64,000 nucleotides of DNA from Pectobacterium sp013449375 (GTDB lineage Bacteria; Pseudomonadota; Gammaproteobacteria; Enterobacterales; Enterobacteriaceae). A model generated the notes under the pieces. That model was not told the origin of the DNA, did not search any database, and saw nothing but the letters and a program-made list of their open reading frames with translations. Both the position numbers and the translations under genes were made by a program. Within the stretch, counting starts at the first letter, position 1, and each line of letters starts with the position of its first letter. The DNA lies in the NCBI RefSeq assembly GCF_048593165.1, contig NZ_CP184271.1; one strand, given 5' to 3'. Of the stretch, positions 1 through 9,218 are shown one piece after another.

Positions 1-1227
1 GATGAATATCAATACCAGCCTGAGTTTATCGACCTGCCGCCGCAAATGGGCGATCGGGACGTGCAGCTCTATCGTCGCAAAAATGGCGATGTCGGTATCC
101 GCAATGAGTTGTGGATCCTGCCAACCGTCGGTTGCGTGAACGGGATCGCACGCCAGATTCAGCAGCGTTTCCTAAAAGAAACCCATGACGCGGAAGGTAT
201 CGACGGCGTTTATCTGTTTAGTCATACCTTCGGCTGCTCACAGCTTGGTCAGGATCACGAAAATACCCGTACGATGCTGCAAAACATGGTGCGTCACCCG
301 AATGCGGGGGCTGTGTTGGTGATCGGTCTGGGCTGTGAGAACAATCAGGTTGATGCATTCCGCACGACGCTGGGCGATTTTGATTCCGATCGCGTAACGT
401 TCATGGTGTGCCAGCAGCAGGACGATGAAGTTGAAGCCGGTCTGGAGCGTCTGCATACGCTGTATGAGGCGATGCGTCATGACAAACGTGAGCCGGGTAA
501 GCTGAGCGAACTGAAATTTGGTCTGGAATGTGGTGGCTCTGATGGGCTGTCTGGGATTACGGCCAACCCGCTGTTAGGCCGTTTCTCCGACTATCTGATC
601 GCCAACGGCGGTACGACCGTGCTGACCGAAGTGCCAGAAATGTTCGGTGCGGAACGTATTCTGATGAGCCGCTGCCGTGATGAAGCGACGTTTGAGAAAA
701 CCGTGCACATGGTGAATGATTTCAAACAGTATTTCATCGCGCACGACCAGCCGATTTACGAGAACCCATCGCCGGGTAACAAGGCGGGGGGGATCACCAC
801 GCTGGAAGAGAAATCACTGGGCTGTACGCAAAAAGCCGGACAGAGCAAAGTGGTTGACGTACTGAAATATGGTGAGCGCTTACATACTCCGGGGCTCAAC
901 CTGCTCAGCGCGCCGGGGAATGATGCCGTCGCAACCAGCGCGCTGGCGGGAGCTGGTTGCCATATGGTGCTGTTCAGTACCGGACGCGGCACGCCTTACG
1001 GCGGCTTCGTACCTACCGTAAAACTGGCGACCAACAGCGAACTGGCGAAGAAAAAACCGCACTGGATTGATTTCGATGCGGGGCGTCTGATCCACGACAT
1101 GCCGATGGACGAACTGCTGAGTCAGTTTGTCGAGCTAATTGTCGAGATTGCTGACGGCAAGCGGACGAAGAATGAAGTGAACGACTTCCGTGAATTAGCC
1201 ATATTTAAGAGCGGTGTGACGTTGTAA
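1..1227 (+). CDS. uxaA: Altronate dehydratase (C-terminal part, cut by window start)
   Basis: The frame is open from the first base, so the gene starts left of the window; 408 residues are visible and about 87 N-terminal residues are missing relative to the roughly 495-residue E. coli enzyme. UxaA removes water from D-altronate to give 2-keto-3-deoxygluconate in galacturonate catabolism, an important pathway for a pectin-degrading bacterium. The visible part runs almost collinearly with E. coli UxaA, including stretches such as VGCVNGIARQI, GLECGGSDGLSGITANP and the C-terminal DFRELAIFKSGVTL. This is an iron-dependent family of the altronate/galactarate dehydratase type acting in the cytoplasm. 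A clear terminator follows, so uxaA is the last gene of its transcript. Confidence 0.97.
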   Translation, partial: DEYQYQPEFIDLPPQMGDRDVQLYRRKNGDVGIRNELWILPTVGCVNGIARQIQQRFLKETHDAEGIDGVYLFSHTFGCSQLGQDHENTRTMLQNMVRHPNAGAVLVIGLGCENNQVDAFRTTLGDFDSDRVTFMVCQQQDDEVEAGLERLHTLYEAMRHDKREPGKLSELKFGLECGGSDGLSGITANPLLGRFSDYLIANGGTTVLTEVPEMFGAERILMSRCRDEATFEKTVHMVNDFKQYFIAHDQPIYENPSPGNKAGGITTLEEKSLGCTQKAGQSKVVDVLKYGERLHTPGLNLLSAPGNDAVATSALAGAGCHMVLFSTGRGTPYGGFVPTVKLATNSELAKKKPHWIDFDAGRLIHDMPMDELLSQFVELIVEIADGKRTKNEVNDFRELAIFKSGVTL

Positions 1228-1252
1228 ATATTATCCATTCCAATTAAAATAA

Positions 1253-1289
1253 AACGGCGTTTCATTTTTATAATGGCGCCGTTTTTTTT
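1253..1289 (+). terminator. Terminator after uxaA
   Basis: An AACGGCG / CGCCGTT stem with a 17-base loop is followed by a run of eight T. It lies 25 bases after the uxaA stop. Confidence 0.8.
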
Positions 1290-1315
1290 CGCAACAACTT
1301 TTAGAGGCAGGGATC

Positions 1316-1846
1316 ATGACACAGTATTGGATTGCCCAGTCTGTTGGTGTACTGGCATTTCTGGTCGGTATCACCATGTTTTTCAACCGTAACGATCAAA
1401 AATTCAAAATACAGCTCTCGGCATACAGCGCCGTCATTGGTCTACATTTCTTCCTGATGGGGGCAAACGCAGCGGGTGCCAGTGCATTGTTGAACTCGGC
1501 ACGTACGTTAATCTCACTGAAAACGCACAACATCCTCGTGATGTTTGTCTTTATCTCACTGACGCTGCTCTTTGGTTTGTCGGGCATGCACCATGCGATG
1601 GAACTGCTACCGATAGCGGGTACGGTTGCCAGTACCTGGGCGTTGTTCCGCACTTCTGGGCTGACGACGCGCTGCGTAATGTGGTGCTCAACCGCTTGCT
1701 GGGTAGTACACAATATCTGGCTGGGGTCGATTGGTGGATCGCTGATCGAAGGGAGTTTCCTGCTGATGAACGGCTTTAACATCATCCGCTTTTGGCGCAT
1801 GCAGCAGCGCGGCATCGATCCTTTTAGCGTAGAGAAGAAAGCGTAA
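1316..1846 (+). CDS. ygjV: YgjV family inner membrane protein
   Basis: The 176-residue product is strongly hydrophobic with about five to six predicted membrane segments and matches E. coli YgjV along its whole length, for example AVIGLHFFLMGA near the N terminus and GSFLLMNGFNIIRFWRMQ near the C terminus. Its biochemical role is not established; the protein should sit in the inner membrane. The ATG at 1316 follows a GAGG-type ribosome site. The order uxaA-ygjV-sstT is the same as in E. coli, so this is host backbone. It stands between the uxaA terminator and the convergent sstT gene and is probably transcribed alone. Confidence 0.9.
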   Translation: MTQYWIAQSVGVLAFLVGITMFFNRNDQKFKIQLSAYSAVIGLHFFLMGANAAGASALLNSARTLISLKTHNILVMFVFISLTLLFGLSGMHHAMELLPIAGTVASTWALFRTSGLTTRCVMWCSTACWVVHNIWLGSIGGSLIEGSFLLMNGFNIIRFWRMQQRGIDPFSVEKKA

Positions 1847-1868
1847 TTTCGAAGGTATCTCATTACGT

Positions 1869-1900
1869 TAACGCCGCTCGTTTTAAAGCGAACGGCGTTA
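1869..1900. terminator. Hairpin between convergent ygjV and sstT
   Basis: A perfect TAACGCCG / CGGCGTTA stem with an inner AT-rich part lies between the two convergent stop codons. There is no clear T run on either side, so termination strength is uncertain. Confidence 0.5.
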
Positions 1901-1928
1901 GAGAAAGAGGGATAATTACCCTAATCCG

Positions 1929-3176
1929 TTACAGCAAATTCAAACGCTCTTTTTCCGCCAGCTTAGCGTCTTCCGCCTGACAGACGGCGGCGGTAAAAAT
2001 CACGTCGGTTGAGGAGTTGAGCGCGGTTTCGGCAGAGTCCTGCAAAACGCCGATGATGAAACCAACCGCAACCACTTGCATGGCAATGTCATTGGAAATG
2101 CCAAACATGCTGCATGCCAACGGAATCAGCAGCAGCGATCCACCCGCCACGCCTGATGCACCACAGGCGCAAATGGATGCCACCACGCTCAGTAATAATG
2201 CGGTAGCGATATCAACTTGAATCCCTAGCGTATGAACGGCGGCTAACGTCAGAACCGTTACCGTAATGGCTGCACCCGCCATATTGATAGTGGCACCTAA
2301 CGGGATAGCCACTGAATAACTATCTTCATTCAGGTTCAGCTTGCGGCACAATTCCATATTTACTGGGATGTTAGCGGCAGAACTGCGAGTGAAGAACGCC
2401 GTCACGCCACTTTCGCGCAGGCAGCGAAATACCAGCGGATAAGGATTACTACGAATCTTCCAGTAAACGATCAGCGGGTTGATCACCAGCGCGACCAGTA
2501 GCATACCGCCAATCAGCACCATCAGTAGATGCGCATAGCCCCAGAGCGCGCCGAAGCCAGTTTCCGCCAGCGTTGACGCAACTAGGCCAAAGATGCCCAG
2601 CGGGGCGAAGCGAATCACGACACGCACAATCGCCGTGACGGCATGAGATGCATCGCTGATCAGGTTTTTTGTGGAAGCCGAACCATGGCGGAAAGCGAGA
2701 CCTAACCCAACCGCCCAGACCAGAATACCGATGTAGTTCGCATTCAACAGCGCGTGAATCGGGTTGGCGACTACGCTCATTAACAAGCCTTTTAACACCT
2801 CAATAATACCTGAAGGAGGTGTGATATCAGTGGCTTGTGAACTCAGTGCCAGCGTAGAGGGAAAACCAACACTTAATACCACCGCAACAAAAGCGGCAGA
2901 GAAAGTGCCGATAAGATAAAGAACCAGAATGGGGCGGATATTGGTTTTTTGCCCTTGCTGATGATTAGCAATTGAAGCCATCACCAGCATGAGCACCAGC
3001 ACGGGGGCGACGGCTTTTAATGCGCCGACGAACAGGGTACCTAATAACCCGACGGCTAGTGCGGCCTGTGTAGATAGTGAAGCTAAAATAATACCAGCGC
3101 AAAGGCCTAACAGGATCTGTTTAACCAGGCTGCCGTGCGTAATGTACTGCAAAAAACGAGACTGTTGAGTGTTCAT
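1929..3176 (-). CDS. sstT: Serine/threonine:Na+ symporter
   Basis: This 415-residue protein matches SstT, a sodium-coupled serine and threonine importer of the dicarboxylate/amino acid:cation symporter family (SLC1-like fold). It has many hydrophobic segments, with the family's re-entrant and C-terminal signatures visible in the stretches TRSSAANIPVN (serine-rich hairpin) and PLGATINMAGAAI (sodium/substrate site). It acts in the inner membrane. The length is the usual one for the family (414 in E. coli). The gene is convergent with ygjV and in the same order as in E. coli. About 240 bases separate it from alx upstream. Confidence 0.96.
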   Translation of the reverse strand: MNTQQSRFLQYITHGSLVKQILLGLCAGIILASLSTQAALAVGLLGTLFVGALKAVAPVLVLMLVMASIANHQQGQKTNIRPILVLYLIGTFSAAFVAVVLSVGFPSTLALSSQATDITPPSGIIEVLKGLLMSVVANPIHALLNANYIGILVWAVGLGLAFRHGSASTKNLISDASHAVTAIVRVVIRFAPLGIFGLVASTLAETGFGALWGYAHLLMVLIGGMLLVALVINPLIVYWKIRSNPYPLVFRCLRESGVTAFFTRSSAANIPVNMELCRKLNLNEDSYSVAIPLGATINMAGAAITVTVLTLAAVHTLGIQVDIATALLLSVVASICACGASGVAGGSLLLIPLACSMFGISNDIAMQVVAVGFIIGVLQDSAETALNSSTDVIFTAAVCQAEDAKLAEKERLNLL

Positions 3177-3382
3177 AATTTTGACGGGATAACCGTTCCA
3201 CTAAGTAGTTGTCTGTACGGAGCTGACACCTCTGGCCTATGCTGGGTGGCTTTTTCTTTCCGTAACGATGTGTGTTTGCGTATGCCAGTATATGAAAATT
3301 TATTTTTGAGAAAAGTAATGATGGTTTTTTTTACTGTATTACGCCGATTTTCGCGCAAAAATGTGGCGAATAACGTGTCTCC

Positions 3383-3400
3383 GCACGGCGAGAACCGTGC
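3383..3400 (-). terminator. Small hairpin downstream of alx
   Basis: A GCACGG / CCGTGC stem with a six-base loop sits about 20 bases past the alx stop codon on the minus strand. There is no T run, so it may only be a transcript-end structure. The rest of 3177-3417 shows nothing else I can name. Confidence 0.35.
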
Positions 3401-3417
3401 AGAGAGGAGGGGAAAGA

Positions 3418-4371
3418 TTAACGCCCAGCGCGTTTGTTGACCCAGACGTTGATCAGCATGGTAATAATCAGAATGCTGGCAACCATGCCCAGAGAAATCG
3501 CTACCGGAATATGGAAAATGTCGATGAGCATCATCTTGGTACCAATGAAGATCAGGATGACGGCCAGGCCATATTTCAACAGCGAGAAACGTTCAGCTAC
3601 GCCAGCCAGCAGGAAGTACATCGCACGCAGGCCCAGAATAGCGAACAGGTTCGACGTCAGCACGATAAAGGGATCGGTTGTGACGGCGAAAATAGCCGGG
3701 ATACTGTCTACGGCGAAAATCACGTCGCTGATTTCAACCATAATCAGCACCAGAAATAGCGGCGTGGCATACAGGATGCCGTTGCGACGGACGAAAAACT
3801 TTTCGTTCTCGATGGTATCCGTCATGCGCAAACGGCTACGCAGCCAGCGTACCAGCGGCTTGTCGCCGACCGCTCCGTCATCTTCTTTCGCCAGCGCCAT
3901 TTTCAGGCCGGTGAACAGCAGGAACGCGCCGAACACGTAGAGCAGCCACTGGAACTGCGTGACCAGCCAACTGCCGCCAAACACCATCAGCGTTCTGAGA
4001 ACGATGGCGCCTAACACGCCGTAAATCAGCACGCGACGTTGGTATTGTGGGGGAACGGCGAAGTAACCGAACAGCATCAGCCAGACGAAGACGTTATCGA
4101 CGGCAAGCGCTTTCTCGATCAAATAACCGGTCAGGAAGGCTAGCGACTGGGCATTGGCTACTTCGCGGCCCATCGTGCCGTCCAGATACCACCAGAAACC
4201 AGCGTTGAACAGCAGCGAGAGCGTAACCCAGATGATAGACCAGACGGCAGCCTGCTTGAACGTCATTACCGTCGATCCTTTGCGCCCTTGATAGAGCAGG
4301 TCGATGGCCAGCATCACTATAACAATGGCAGCGAAGCTGCCCCATAACCATGGCGTGCCGATGGTGTGCAT
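3418..4371 (-). CDS. alx: TerC-family membrane protein Alx (Mn2+/alkaline response)
   Basis: The 317-residue product matches E. coli Alx (321 residues), a TerC-family multi-pass inner membrane protein linked to manganese export and induced at high pH. The family acidic motifs are visible: EKALAVDNVFVW around residue 70 and VEISDVIFAVDSIPAI around residue 190. The start at 4371 (MHTIGTPWLWG) is chosen because it aligns with E. coli and has an AAGGA site; the open frame runs 34 codons further upstream, but that stretch lies inside the riboswitch leader and terminator. Expression is probably controlled by that leader RNA. Confidence 0.95.
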   Translation of the reverse strand: MHTIGTPWLWGSFAAIVIVMLAIDLLYQGRKGSTVMTFKQAAVWSIIWVTLSLLFNAGFWWYLDGTMGREVANAQSLAFLTGYLIEKALAVDNVFVWLMLFGYFAVPPQYQRRVLIYGVLGAIVLRTLMVFGGSWLVTQFQWLLYVFGAFLLFTGLKMALAKEDDGAVGDKPLVRWLRSRLRMTDTIENEKFFVRRNGILYATPLFLVLIMVEISDVIFAVDSIPAIFAVTTDPFIVLTSNLFAILGLRAMYFLLAGVAERFSLLKYGLAVILIFIGTKMMLIDIFHIPVAISLGMVASILIITMLINVWVNKRAGR

Positions 4372-4393
4372 AGCAAGATCCTTAAATAGAAAC

Positions 4394-4425
4394 AAAAACG
4401 GCCAACGTCGGAAGGACGTTGGCCG
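4394..4425 (-). terminator. Regulated terminator in alx leader
   Basis: On the minus strand an 11-bp stem CGGCCAACGTC / GACGTTGGCCG is followed by five T, 23 bases before the alx start. It lies between the riboswitch and the gene, so it is the likely expression platform. Confidence 0.8.
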
Positions 4426-4439
4426 CTTATTATTAAAGC

Positions 4440-4590
4440 TGCAAATGCACCTCGCCTTCCGGCAAGGTCTCACTTACAACATTAATGAAGCTGTCTCATC
4501 AAGAATTGAGCTTTTCATCAAAGTTGCCCAGTAACCGGATGCGGAACGCATCGTAATGACGATTAGCTGGCGAAAAAGTTACTCCCCTTT
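4440..4590 (-). promoter_or_regulatory. yybP-ykoY (PRE) riboswitch in alx leader
   Basis: Read on the minus strand, the leader begins GGGGAGTAAC near 4587 and ends with the conserved yybP-ykoY core GAGACCTTGCCGGAAGGC followed by GAGGTGC (about 4472-4447). This is the known manganese-sensing riboswitch class, called the pH-responsive element in E. coli alx. Mn2+ (and high pH, which slows transcription) is known to favour expression in E. coli. The strong hairpin at 4394-4425 follows it. Confidence 0.88.
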
Positions 4591-4643
4591 GCATGACAGA
4601 AGATAGGTGAAAAGATGATCTTGGTCAAATAATTATCGTTGTC

Positions 4644-5642
4644 TTACTCTGCGTTTCCCGGCGCAGCGGCGTCGGCAGGAAACACGACGCCAGTTTGGCG
4701 GCGAATTTCCGTCAGTAGCCCAGCAACGGTGCGCGATCGCGCCAGTTCCGCATGGTTGATGTCGTTATTGTTGACCAGCGTGGCAAAGACGTCTGCTTCG
4801 TACAGCATGCTGTTGATATGCTGCGGCTGGCTGAGATCCAACTGTTTCCCTTCACGCGGAATGAATTTCACGTTATGGCATTCGGAGACTTTTTCAATCA
4901 CCAGTGAACCGTCTTCCCCCTGAATTTCACTGGGTATCGTGGAATGGCTGACTTTGGAATGGATGAGGGTGACATCGAAATCGCCGTAATTCAGGATAAC
5001 GCTGCCATGTGCATCTACGCCGCTTTCCAATAGCGTCGCGCTGGCCTTAGTGGAGCATGGTTCGCCCCACAGCGCCACGGCGAAGGCTAAGCAGTAGTAG
5101 CCGATATCCATGATGGAGCCATTGGAGAACGCCGGATTAAACGTATTGGGGTTCTCGCCCGCCAGATAACGCGGGTAGCGTGAGGAATACTGGCAGTAAT
5201 TCAGCACCACTTTACGCAACCGGCCGACTTTTGGCAGCGCCTGCTGGATCACGCTAAAATTGGGCAGGCTGGCGGTTTTGAACGCTTCAAAGAGCACAAC
5301 CTGATTTTCTCTGGCGCAGGCGATCATCTGTTCGACTTCATAGCGGTTGGAAGCCAGCGGTTTTTCACAGATGACATGCTTGCCATGGCTCAGGAAGAGC
5401 AGTGCCTGTTCGCAATGCAATGAGTTAGGGCTTGCCAGATACACGGCGTCGATCAGATCAGATTTCGCCATGGCGTCCAGTGAATCAAAGATCGTATCCA
5501 CCATGTAATCGGCCTGAAACGGCTGCGCCTTTTCTGCTGTGCGTGAATAGATGGCGGTGAGCTTCAACTTGCCGGTTTCGTGTGCGGCATCAACAAACTG
5601 ACGGGTGATCCAACTGGTTCCTACAATAGCGAAGCGAATCAT
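4644..5642 (-). CDS. ygjR: Gfo/Idh/MocA family NAD(P)-dependent oxidoreductase (YgjR-like)
   Basis: The 332-residue product has an N-terminal Rossmann dinucleotide site (FAIVGTSWITRQF, residues 4-16) and the family signature EKPLASN around residue 95, whose lysine is the usual catalytic residue. A C-terminal substrate-binding domain follows, including ACTKA-like and GSIMDIGYYCL stretches. It resembles E. coli YgjR, which also lies next to alx, but its substrate is not known; related enzymes oxidise or reduce sugars, inositols and trihydroxy compounds. It is transcribed towards alx but separated by the alx leader with its own regulation. Confidence 0.88.
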   Translation of the reverse strand: MIRFAIVGTSWITRQFVDAAHETGKLKLTAIYSRTAEKAQPFQADYMVDTIFDSLDAMAKSDLIDAVYLASPNSLHCEQALLFLSHGKHVICEKPLASNRYEVEQMIACARENQVVLFEAFKTASLPNFSVIQQALPKVGRLRKVVLNYCQYSSRYPRYLAGENPNTFNPAFSNGSIMDIGYYCLAFAVALWGEPCSTKASATLLESGVDAHGSVILNYGDFDVTLIHSKVSHSTIPSEIQGEDGSLVIEKVSECHNVKFIPREGKQLDLSQPQHINSMLYEADVFATLVNNNDINHAELARSRTVAGLLTEIRRQTGVVFPADAAAPGNAE

Positions 5643-5803
5643 AAGCGTTTGGTATCCTGAAGGGATTGGTGATGACTAGGGAGATTATCACGGTGAAATG
5701 ACAAGGCAACGTCAATCATTTCCGGATCCGGCAGAGAAAAGCATTTACTGACGGACTATTTTAAGGGATAAACAGCGCAAATTTTATGATGCAGGAGAGG
5801 CCA

Positions 5804-6943
5804 ATGAGCCAACTCGAATTGGAAACGTGCAACCTGACGTTGGTGCGCTACCCTCAGGTCGCTGAAAACTCGGCGCTACAGGCGTGGGATGCCGCAGATG
5901 AATACCTGCTGCGTGAGCTGTCCACGATGGAAATTGCGCCGGGCCCGCGTTTGATTTTCAATGATACGTTTGGCGCGCTGGCCTGCGGCTTGCAGGCGCA
6001 ATCGCCGGTCAGTATCAGTGACTCTTATCTGAGCCAACTGGCAACGCGACACAATCTGGAATTGAATGGTTACGATGCCGCTACGGTAACGCTATTGGAT
6101 AGTATGGCGGAGTTGCCCGCAGCACCCGCGCTGGTGGTGATAAAGATCCCCAAAACGATCGCGCTGCTGGAACATCAGTTGAGAATGTTGCGTAAGATTG
6201 TCACGCCGCAAACACGTATCATCGCTGGTGCGAAAGCGAAGGATATTCACACGTCTACTCTGCAACTGTTTGAACGTGTGATGGGGCCGACGAAAACCTC
6301 GCTGGCCTGGAAAAAGGCGCGCCTGGTTCACTGTGAGTGGGCAGAGTTGAAAGTGAGTGAGCAGTCACTTACTGTCGAGTGGGAGCTCGAGGGTTACGGC
6401 TATCGTATTCAAAACCAGGCTAACGTGTATTCGCGTAATGGGTTGGATATCGGCGCGCGTTTCTTTATGCAGCATTTGCCGGAACACATCGACGGTAAGA
6501 TCATCGATCTCGGTTGTGGCAACGGCGTGATTGGGCTGGCAGCGCTGAAAGCTAACCCGGACGCCACTGTGGGTTTCTTCGATGAGTCCTACATGGCGGT
6601 GGCATCGAGCCAGATGAACGTTGAGGTCAACTGCCCGCAGGATGTCGAGCGCTGTAGCTTTGTGGTGAATAACGGATTGGCGCGCGTTAAGCGAGATACG
6701 TTACAGGCGGTCTTGTGTAATCCGCCATTCCACCAGCAACACGCGGTGACGGATGAAATTGCCTGGCAGATGTTTATGGATGCTCGCCGCTGTCTTCAGG
6801 TTGGCGGAGAATTGCGCATTGTGGGGAATCGCCATCTGGATTATTTCCACAAGCTGAAGCGTCTGTTCGGCAACTGTGAAACCGTCGCCAGCAATACGAA
6901 GTTCGTCATACTACGTGCGGTGAAAACGGGGTCGTCCCGCTAA
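5804..6943 (+). CDS. rlmG: 23S rRNA (guanine-1835 N2)-methyltransferase
   Basis: The 379-residue protein matches RlmG (formerly YgjO), which methylates N2 of G1835 in 23S rRNA using S-adenosylmethionine. An N-terminal degenerate methyltransferase-like half is followed by the catalytic half with motif I IIDLGCGNGVIGL (about residue 233) and the NPPF catalytic motif in VLCNPPFHQQHA (about residue 306). The start is set at 5804 because GGAGAGG precedes it at good spacing; an in-frame ATG 18 bases upstream sits before that site. It lies divergent from ygjR and convergent with fadH, only five bases from the fadH stop. Confidence 0.94.
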   Translation: MSQLELETCNLTLVRYPQVAENSALQAWDAADEYLLRELSTMEIAPGPRLIFNDTFGALACGLQAQSPVSISDSYLSQLATRHNLELNGYDAATVTLLDSMAELPAAPALVVIKIPKTIALLEHQLRMLRKIVTPQTRIIAGAKAKDIHTSTLQLFERVMGPTKTSLAWKKARLVHCEWAELKVSEQSLTVEWELEGYGYRIQNQANVYSRNGLDIGARFFMQHLPEHIDGKIIDLGCGNGVIGLAALKANPDATVGFFDESYMAVASSQMNVEVNCPQDVERCSFVVNNGLARVKRDTLQAVLCNPPFHQQHAVTDEIAWQMFMDARRCLQVGGELRIVGNRHLDYFHKLKRLFGNCETVASNTKFVILRAVKTGSSR

Positions 6944-6948
6944 ATTAC

Positions 6949-9003
6949 CTATAATGTTAACGCCAGCCGGGTAGCCTGATCGATCGCCCGGCGTGCGTCT
7001 AATTCTTGTGCCACATCGGCACCGCCAATCAGGTGAACGTGACATCCGGCCGCTAATAAGGGGTCGTAAAGTGCACGATTGGGCTCCTGACCGGCGCAAA
7101 TAATGATGTTATCTACTGGCAGACAGCGCATTTGCTGGCCGTGGATAATGTGCAGCCCTTCATCATCAATATGGTGATATTCCACGCCGCCGAGCAGCGT
7201 TACGCCGTGGCGCAGCAGCGTGGTACGGTGTATCCAACCTGTCGTTTTCCCTAAATTTTCACCGGGTTTGCCGGTCTTCCGCTGTAATAACGTAATGTCC
7301 CGCTGGTGGGGAAGCTCGCCGGATTGTTGGGGCAGCAGGCCTCCTCGGTGCAGCAACTGCGTATCAATGCCCCATTCTGCATAAAAGTCGCCGGCCCCAG
7401 CCTGAGAAGGATGGGGATTCAGGCGATGATTCCCGCCAGGAACGTTCTTTTTATTTAGAAGATAGTGCGCGGTATCAAAACCGATGCCGCCTGCGCCGAT
7501 AATGGCGACCCGCTTGCCGACGGTTTTTTTGTCGCGCAGCACGTCCAGATAGCTCAGCACGCTAGGATGATCGATACCTGCAATCTCGGGAGTCCGTGGC
7601 ACGATGCCGCAGGCCAGAATCACATCATCAAAACCGAGTAAATCAGTGGGAGTCGCCTGCGTGCTAAGGCGTAGCGTGACGCCGAGCAGTTCGAGCTGTC
7701 GTCGATAGTAGCGCAGCGTTTCATAAAATTCGGTTTTGCCGGGGATCTGTTTGGCAATATTGAACTGGCCGCCGATATAAGAAGAGGATTCAAACAGCGT
7801 AACCTGATGGCCGCGTGTAGCAGCGTTAACGGCAAAGGCCATACCGGCAGGCCCTGCGCCGACCACCGCAAAGCGTTTACCGACTCTGGCGGGGTGGATA
7901 GGCAGCTCGGTTTCGTGACAGGCTCGTGGGTTGACCAGACAGGACGTGACCTTACCGGCGAAAATCTGATCGAGACAGGCCTGATTGCAGCCGATGCAGG
8001 TATTGATTTCATCGCTGCGCCCTGACTGCGCTTTCGCCACCAGATCGGCATCGGCGAGAAAAGGGCGAGCCATCGACACCATGTCGGCGTAGCCCTCTGC
8101 CAGCAGTTGTTCCGCCACGCCGGGATCGTTGATGCGGTTAGTGGTAATCAGCGGGATGCGGACTTTTCCCATCAATTTCTTCGTCACCCAGCCGAATGCG
8201 CCGCGCGGCACCAGCGTGGCTATAGTCGGGATACGTGCTTCATGCCAGCCGATGCCGGTATTGATGAGGGTGGCGCCAGCCTGTTCTACCGCCTGCGCCA
8301 ACTGCACGATTTCTTGCCAGCTTGAGCCTTCTTCTATCAGGTCGAGCATCGATAAACGGTAAATCAGGATGAAATCTGATCCCGTTCGTTTCCGCACGGC
8401 GCGAACAATCTCAAGCGCAAAGCGGCTACGGCGTTGAAAATCACCGCCCCATTCGTCATCACGATGGTTGGTATGCGTGACCAGAAACTGATTAATCAGA
8501 TAGCCTTCCGACCCCATAATTTCCACGCCATCGTAGCCTGCCTGCTGCGCTAACGTCGCACAACGGGCAAAGTCATCGATGGTTTGCACAATATCCTGCG
8601 TACTCATCGCCCGTGGTGCAAAGCGGTTAATCGGTGCCTGAATGGCCGATGGCGCGACCGGATCGGGCTGATAGCTGTAGCGTCCGGCGTGGAGAATTTG
8701 CAGCGCAATTTTCCCGCCCGCTTCATGTACGGCCTGCGTCAATACCTGATGATGCGCGAGCTGTGCCTCGTCATGTAGGGTCGCCCCGCCTTTGGCAACG
8801 GCACCTTTGGCGTTTGGCGCAATGCCGCCTGTGACAATCAGGCCAACGCCGCCTTGTGCTCGCTCGCGATAAAATGCCGCCAGCCTTGACGTACCGTTTG
8901 GGTGCTCTTCCAGACCGGTATGCATGGAGCCCATCACCACGCGGTTCTTTAACGTCGTGAAGCCAAGATCGAGCGGGGAAAGCAGCGTAGGGTAGGCCGT
9001 CAT
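6949..9003 (-). CDS. fadH: NADPH-dependent 2,4-dienoyl-CoA reductase
   Basis: The 684-residue product has the three-part FadH design: an N-terminal old-yellow-enzyme TIM barrel (KNRVVMGSMHTGLEE, residues 20-34), a 4Fe-4S cysteine cluster (CIGCNQAC and a later SCLVNPRAC, around residues 338-360), and C-terminal FAD/NADPH domains (VVGAGPAGMAFAVN near 380 and AIIGAGGIGFD near 500). The enzyme reduces 2,4-dienoyl-CoA intermediates so that polyunsaturated fatty acids can enter beta-oxidation. The start at 9003 has a GGAGAG site. It is monocistronic here. It is slightly longer than the 672-residue E. coli enzyme. Confidence 0.96.
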   Translation of the reverse strand: MTAYPTLLSPLDLGFTTLKNRVVMGSMHTGLEEHPNGTSRLAAFYRERAQGGVGLIVTGGIAPNAKGAVAKGGATLHDEAQLAHHQVLTQAVHEAGGKIALQILHAGRYSYQPDPVAPSAIQAPINRFAPRAMSTQDIVQTIDDFARCATLAQQAGYDGVEIMGSEGYLINQFLVTHTNHRDDEWGGDFQRRSRFALEIVRAVRKRTGSDFILIYRLSMLDLIEEGSSWQEIVQLAQAVEQAGATLINTGIGWHEARIPTIATLVPRGAFGWVTKKLMGKVRIPLITTNRINDPGVAEQLLAEGYADMVSMARPFLADADLVAKAQSGRSDEINTCIGCNQACLDQIFAGKVTSCLVNPRACHETELPIHPARVGKRFAVVGAGPAGMAFAVNAATRGHQVTLFESSSYIGGQFNIAKQIPGKTEFYETLRYYRRQLELLGVTLRLSTQATPTDLLGFDDVILACGIVPRTPEIAGIDHPSVLSYLDVLRDKKTVGKRVAIIGAGGIGFDTAHYLLNKKNVPGGNHRLNPHPSQAGAGDFYAEWGIDTQLLHRGGLLPQQSGELPHQRDITLLQRKTGKPGENLGKTTGWIHRTTLLRHGVTLLGGVEYHHIDDEGLHIIHGQQMRCLPVDNIIICAGQEPNRALYDPLLAAGCHVHLIGGADVAQELDARRAIDQATRLALTL

Positions 9004-9218
9004 TGCACTCTCCGGTGAAGTTAACTGGTCTGATGAGTCATGATGTTCAATCTAGCGGTAATTGAGAGAATTGTGAAATTTATGTTTATTTATTGTGATT
9101 AGTGTCATTACGAATATTGGAGGAAAGCAGATGCAGGCAAGGGATCGTGTGCCGGAGTGTTTGTTGTCGGGGGCGTGTGACATTATAATCCGCGGGTTTA
9201 TCGGGCAAAGGTATCGTT

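Noticed and set aside
4372..4473. A 34-residue N-terminal extension of Alx
   Set aside because: It would be encoded by the terminator and riboswitch region and does not align with the family; the internal ATG has a good ribosome site.
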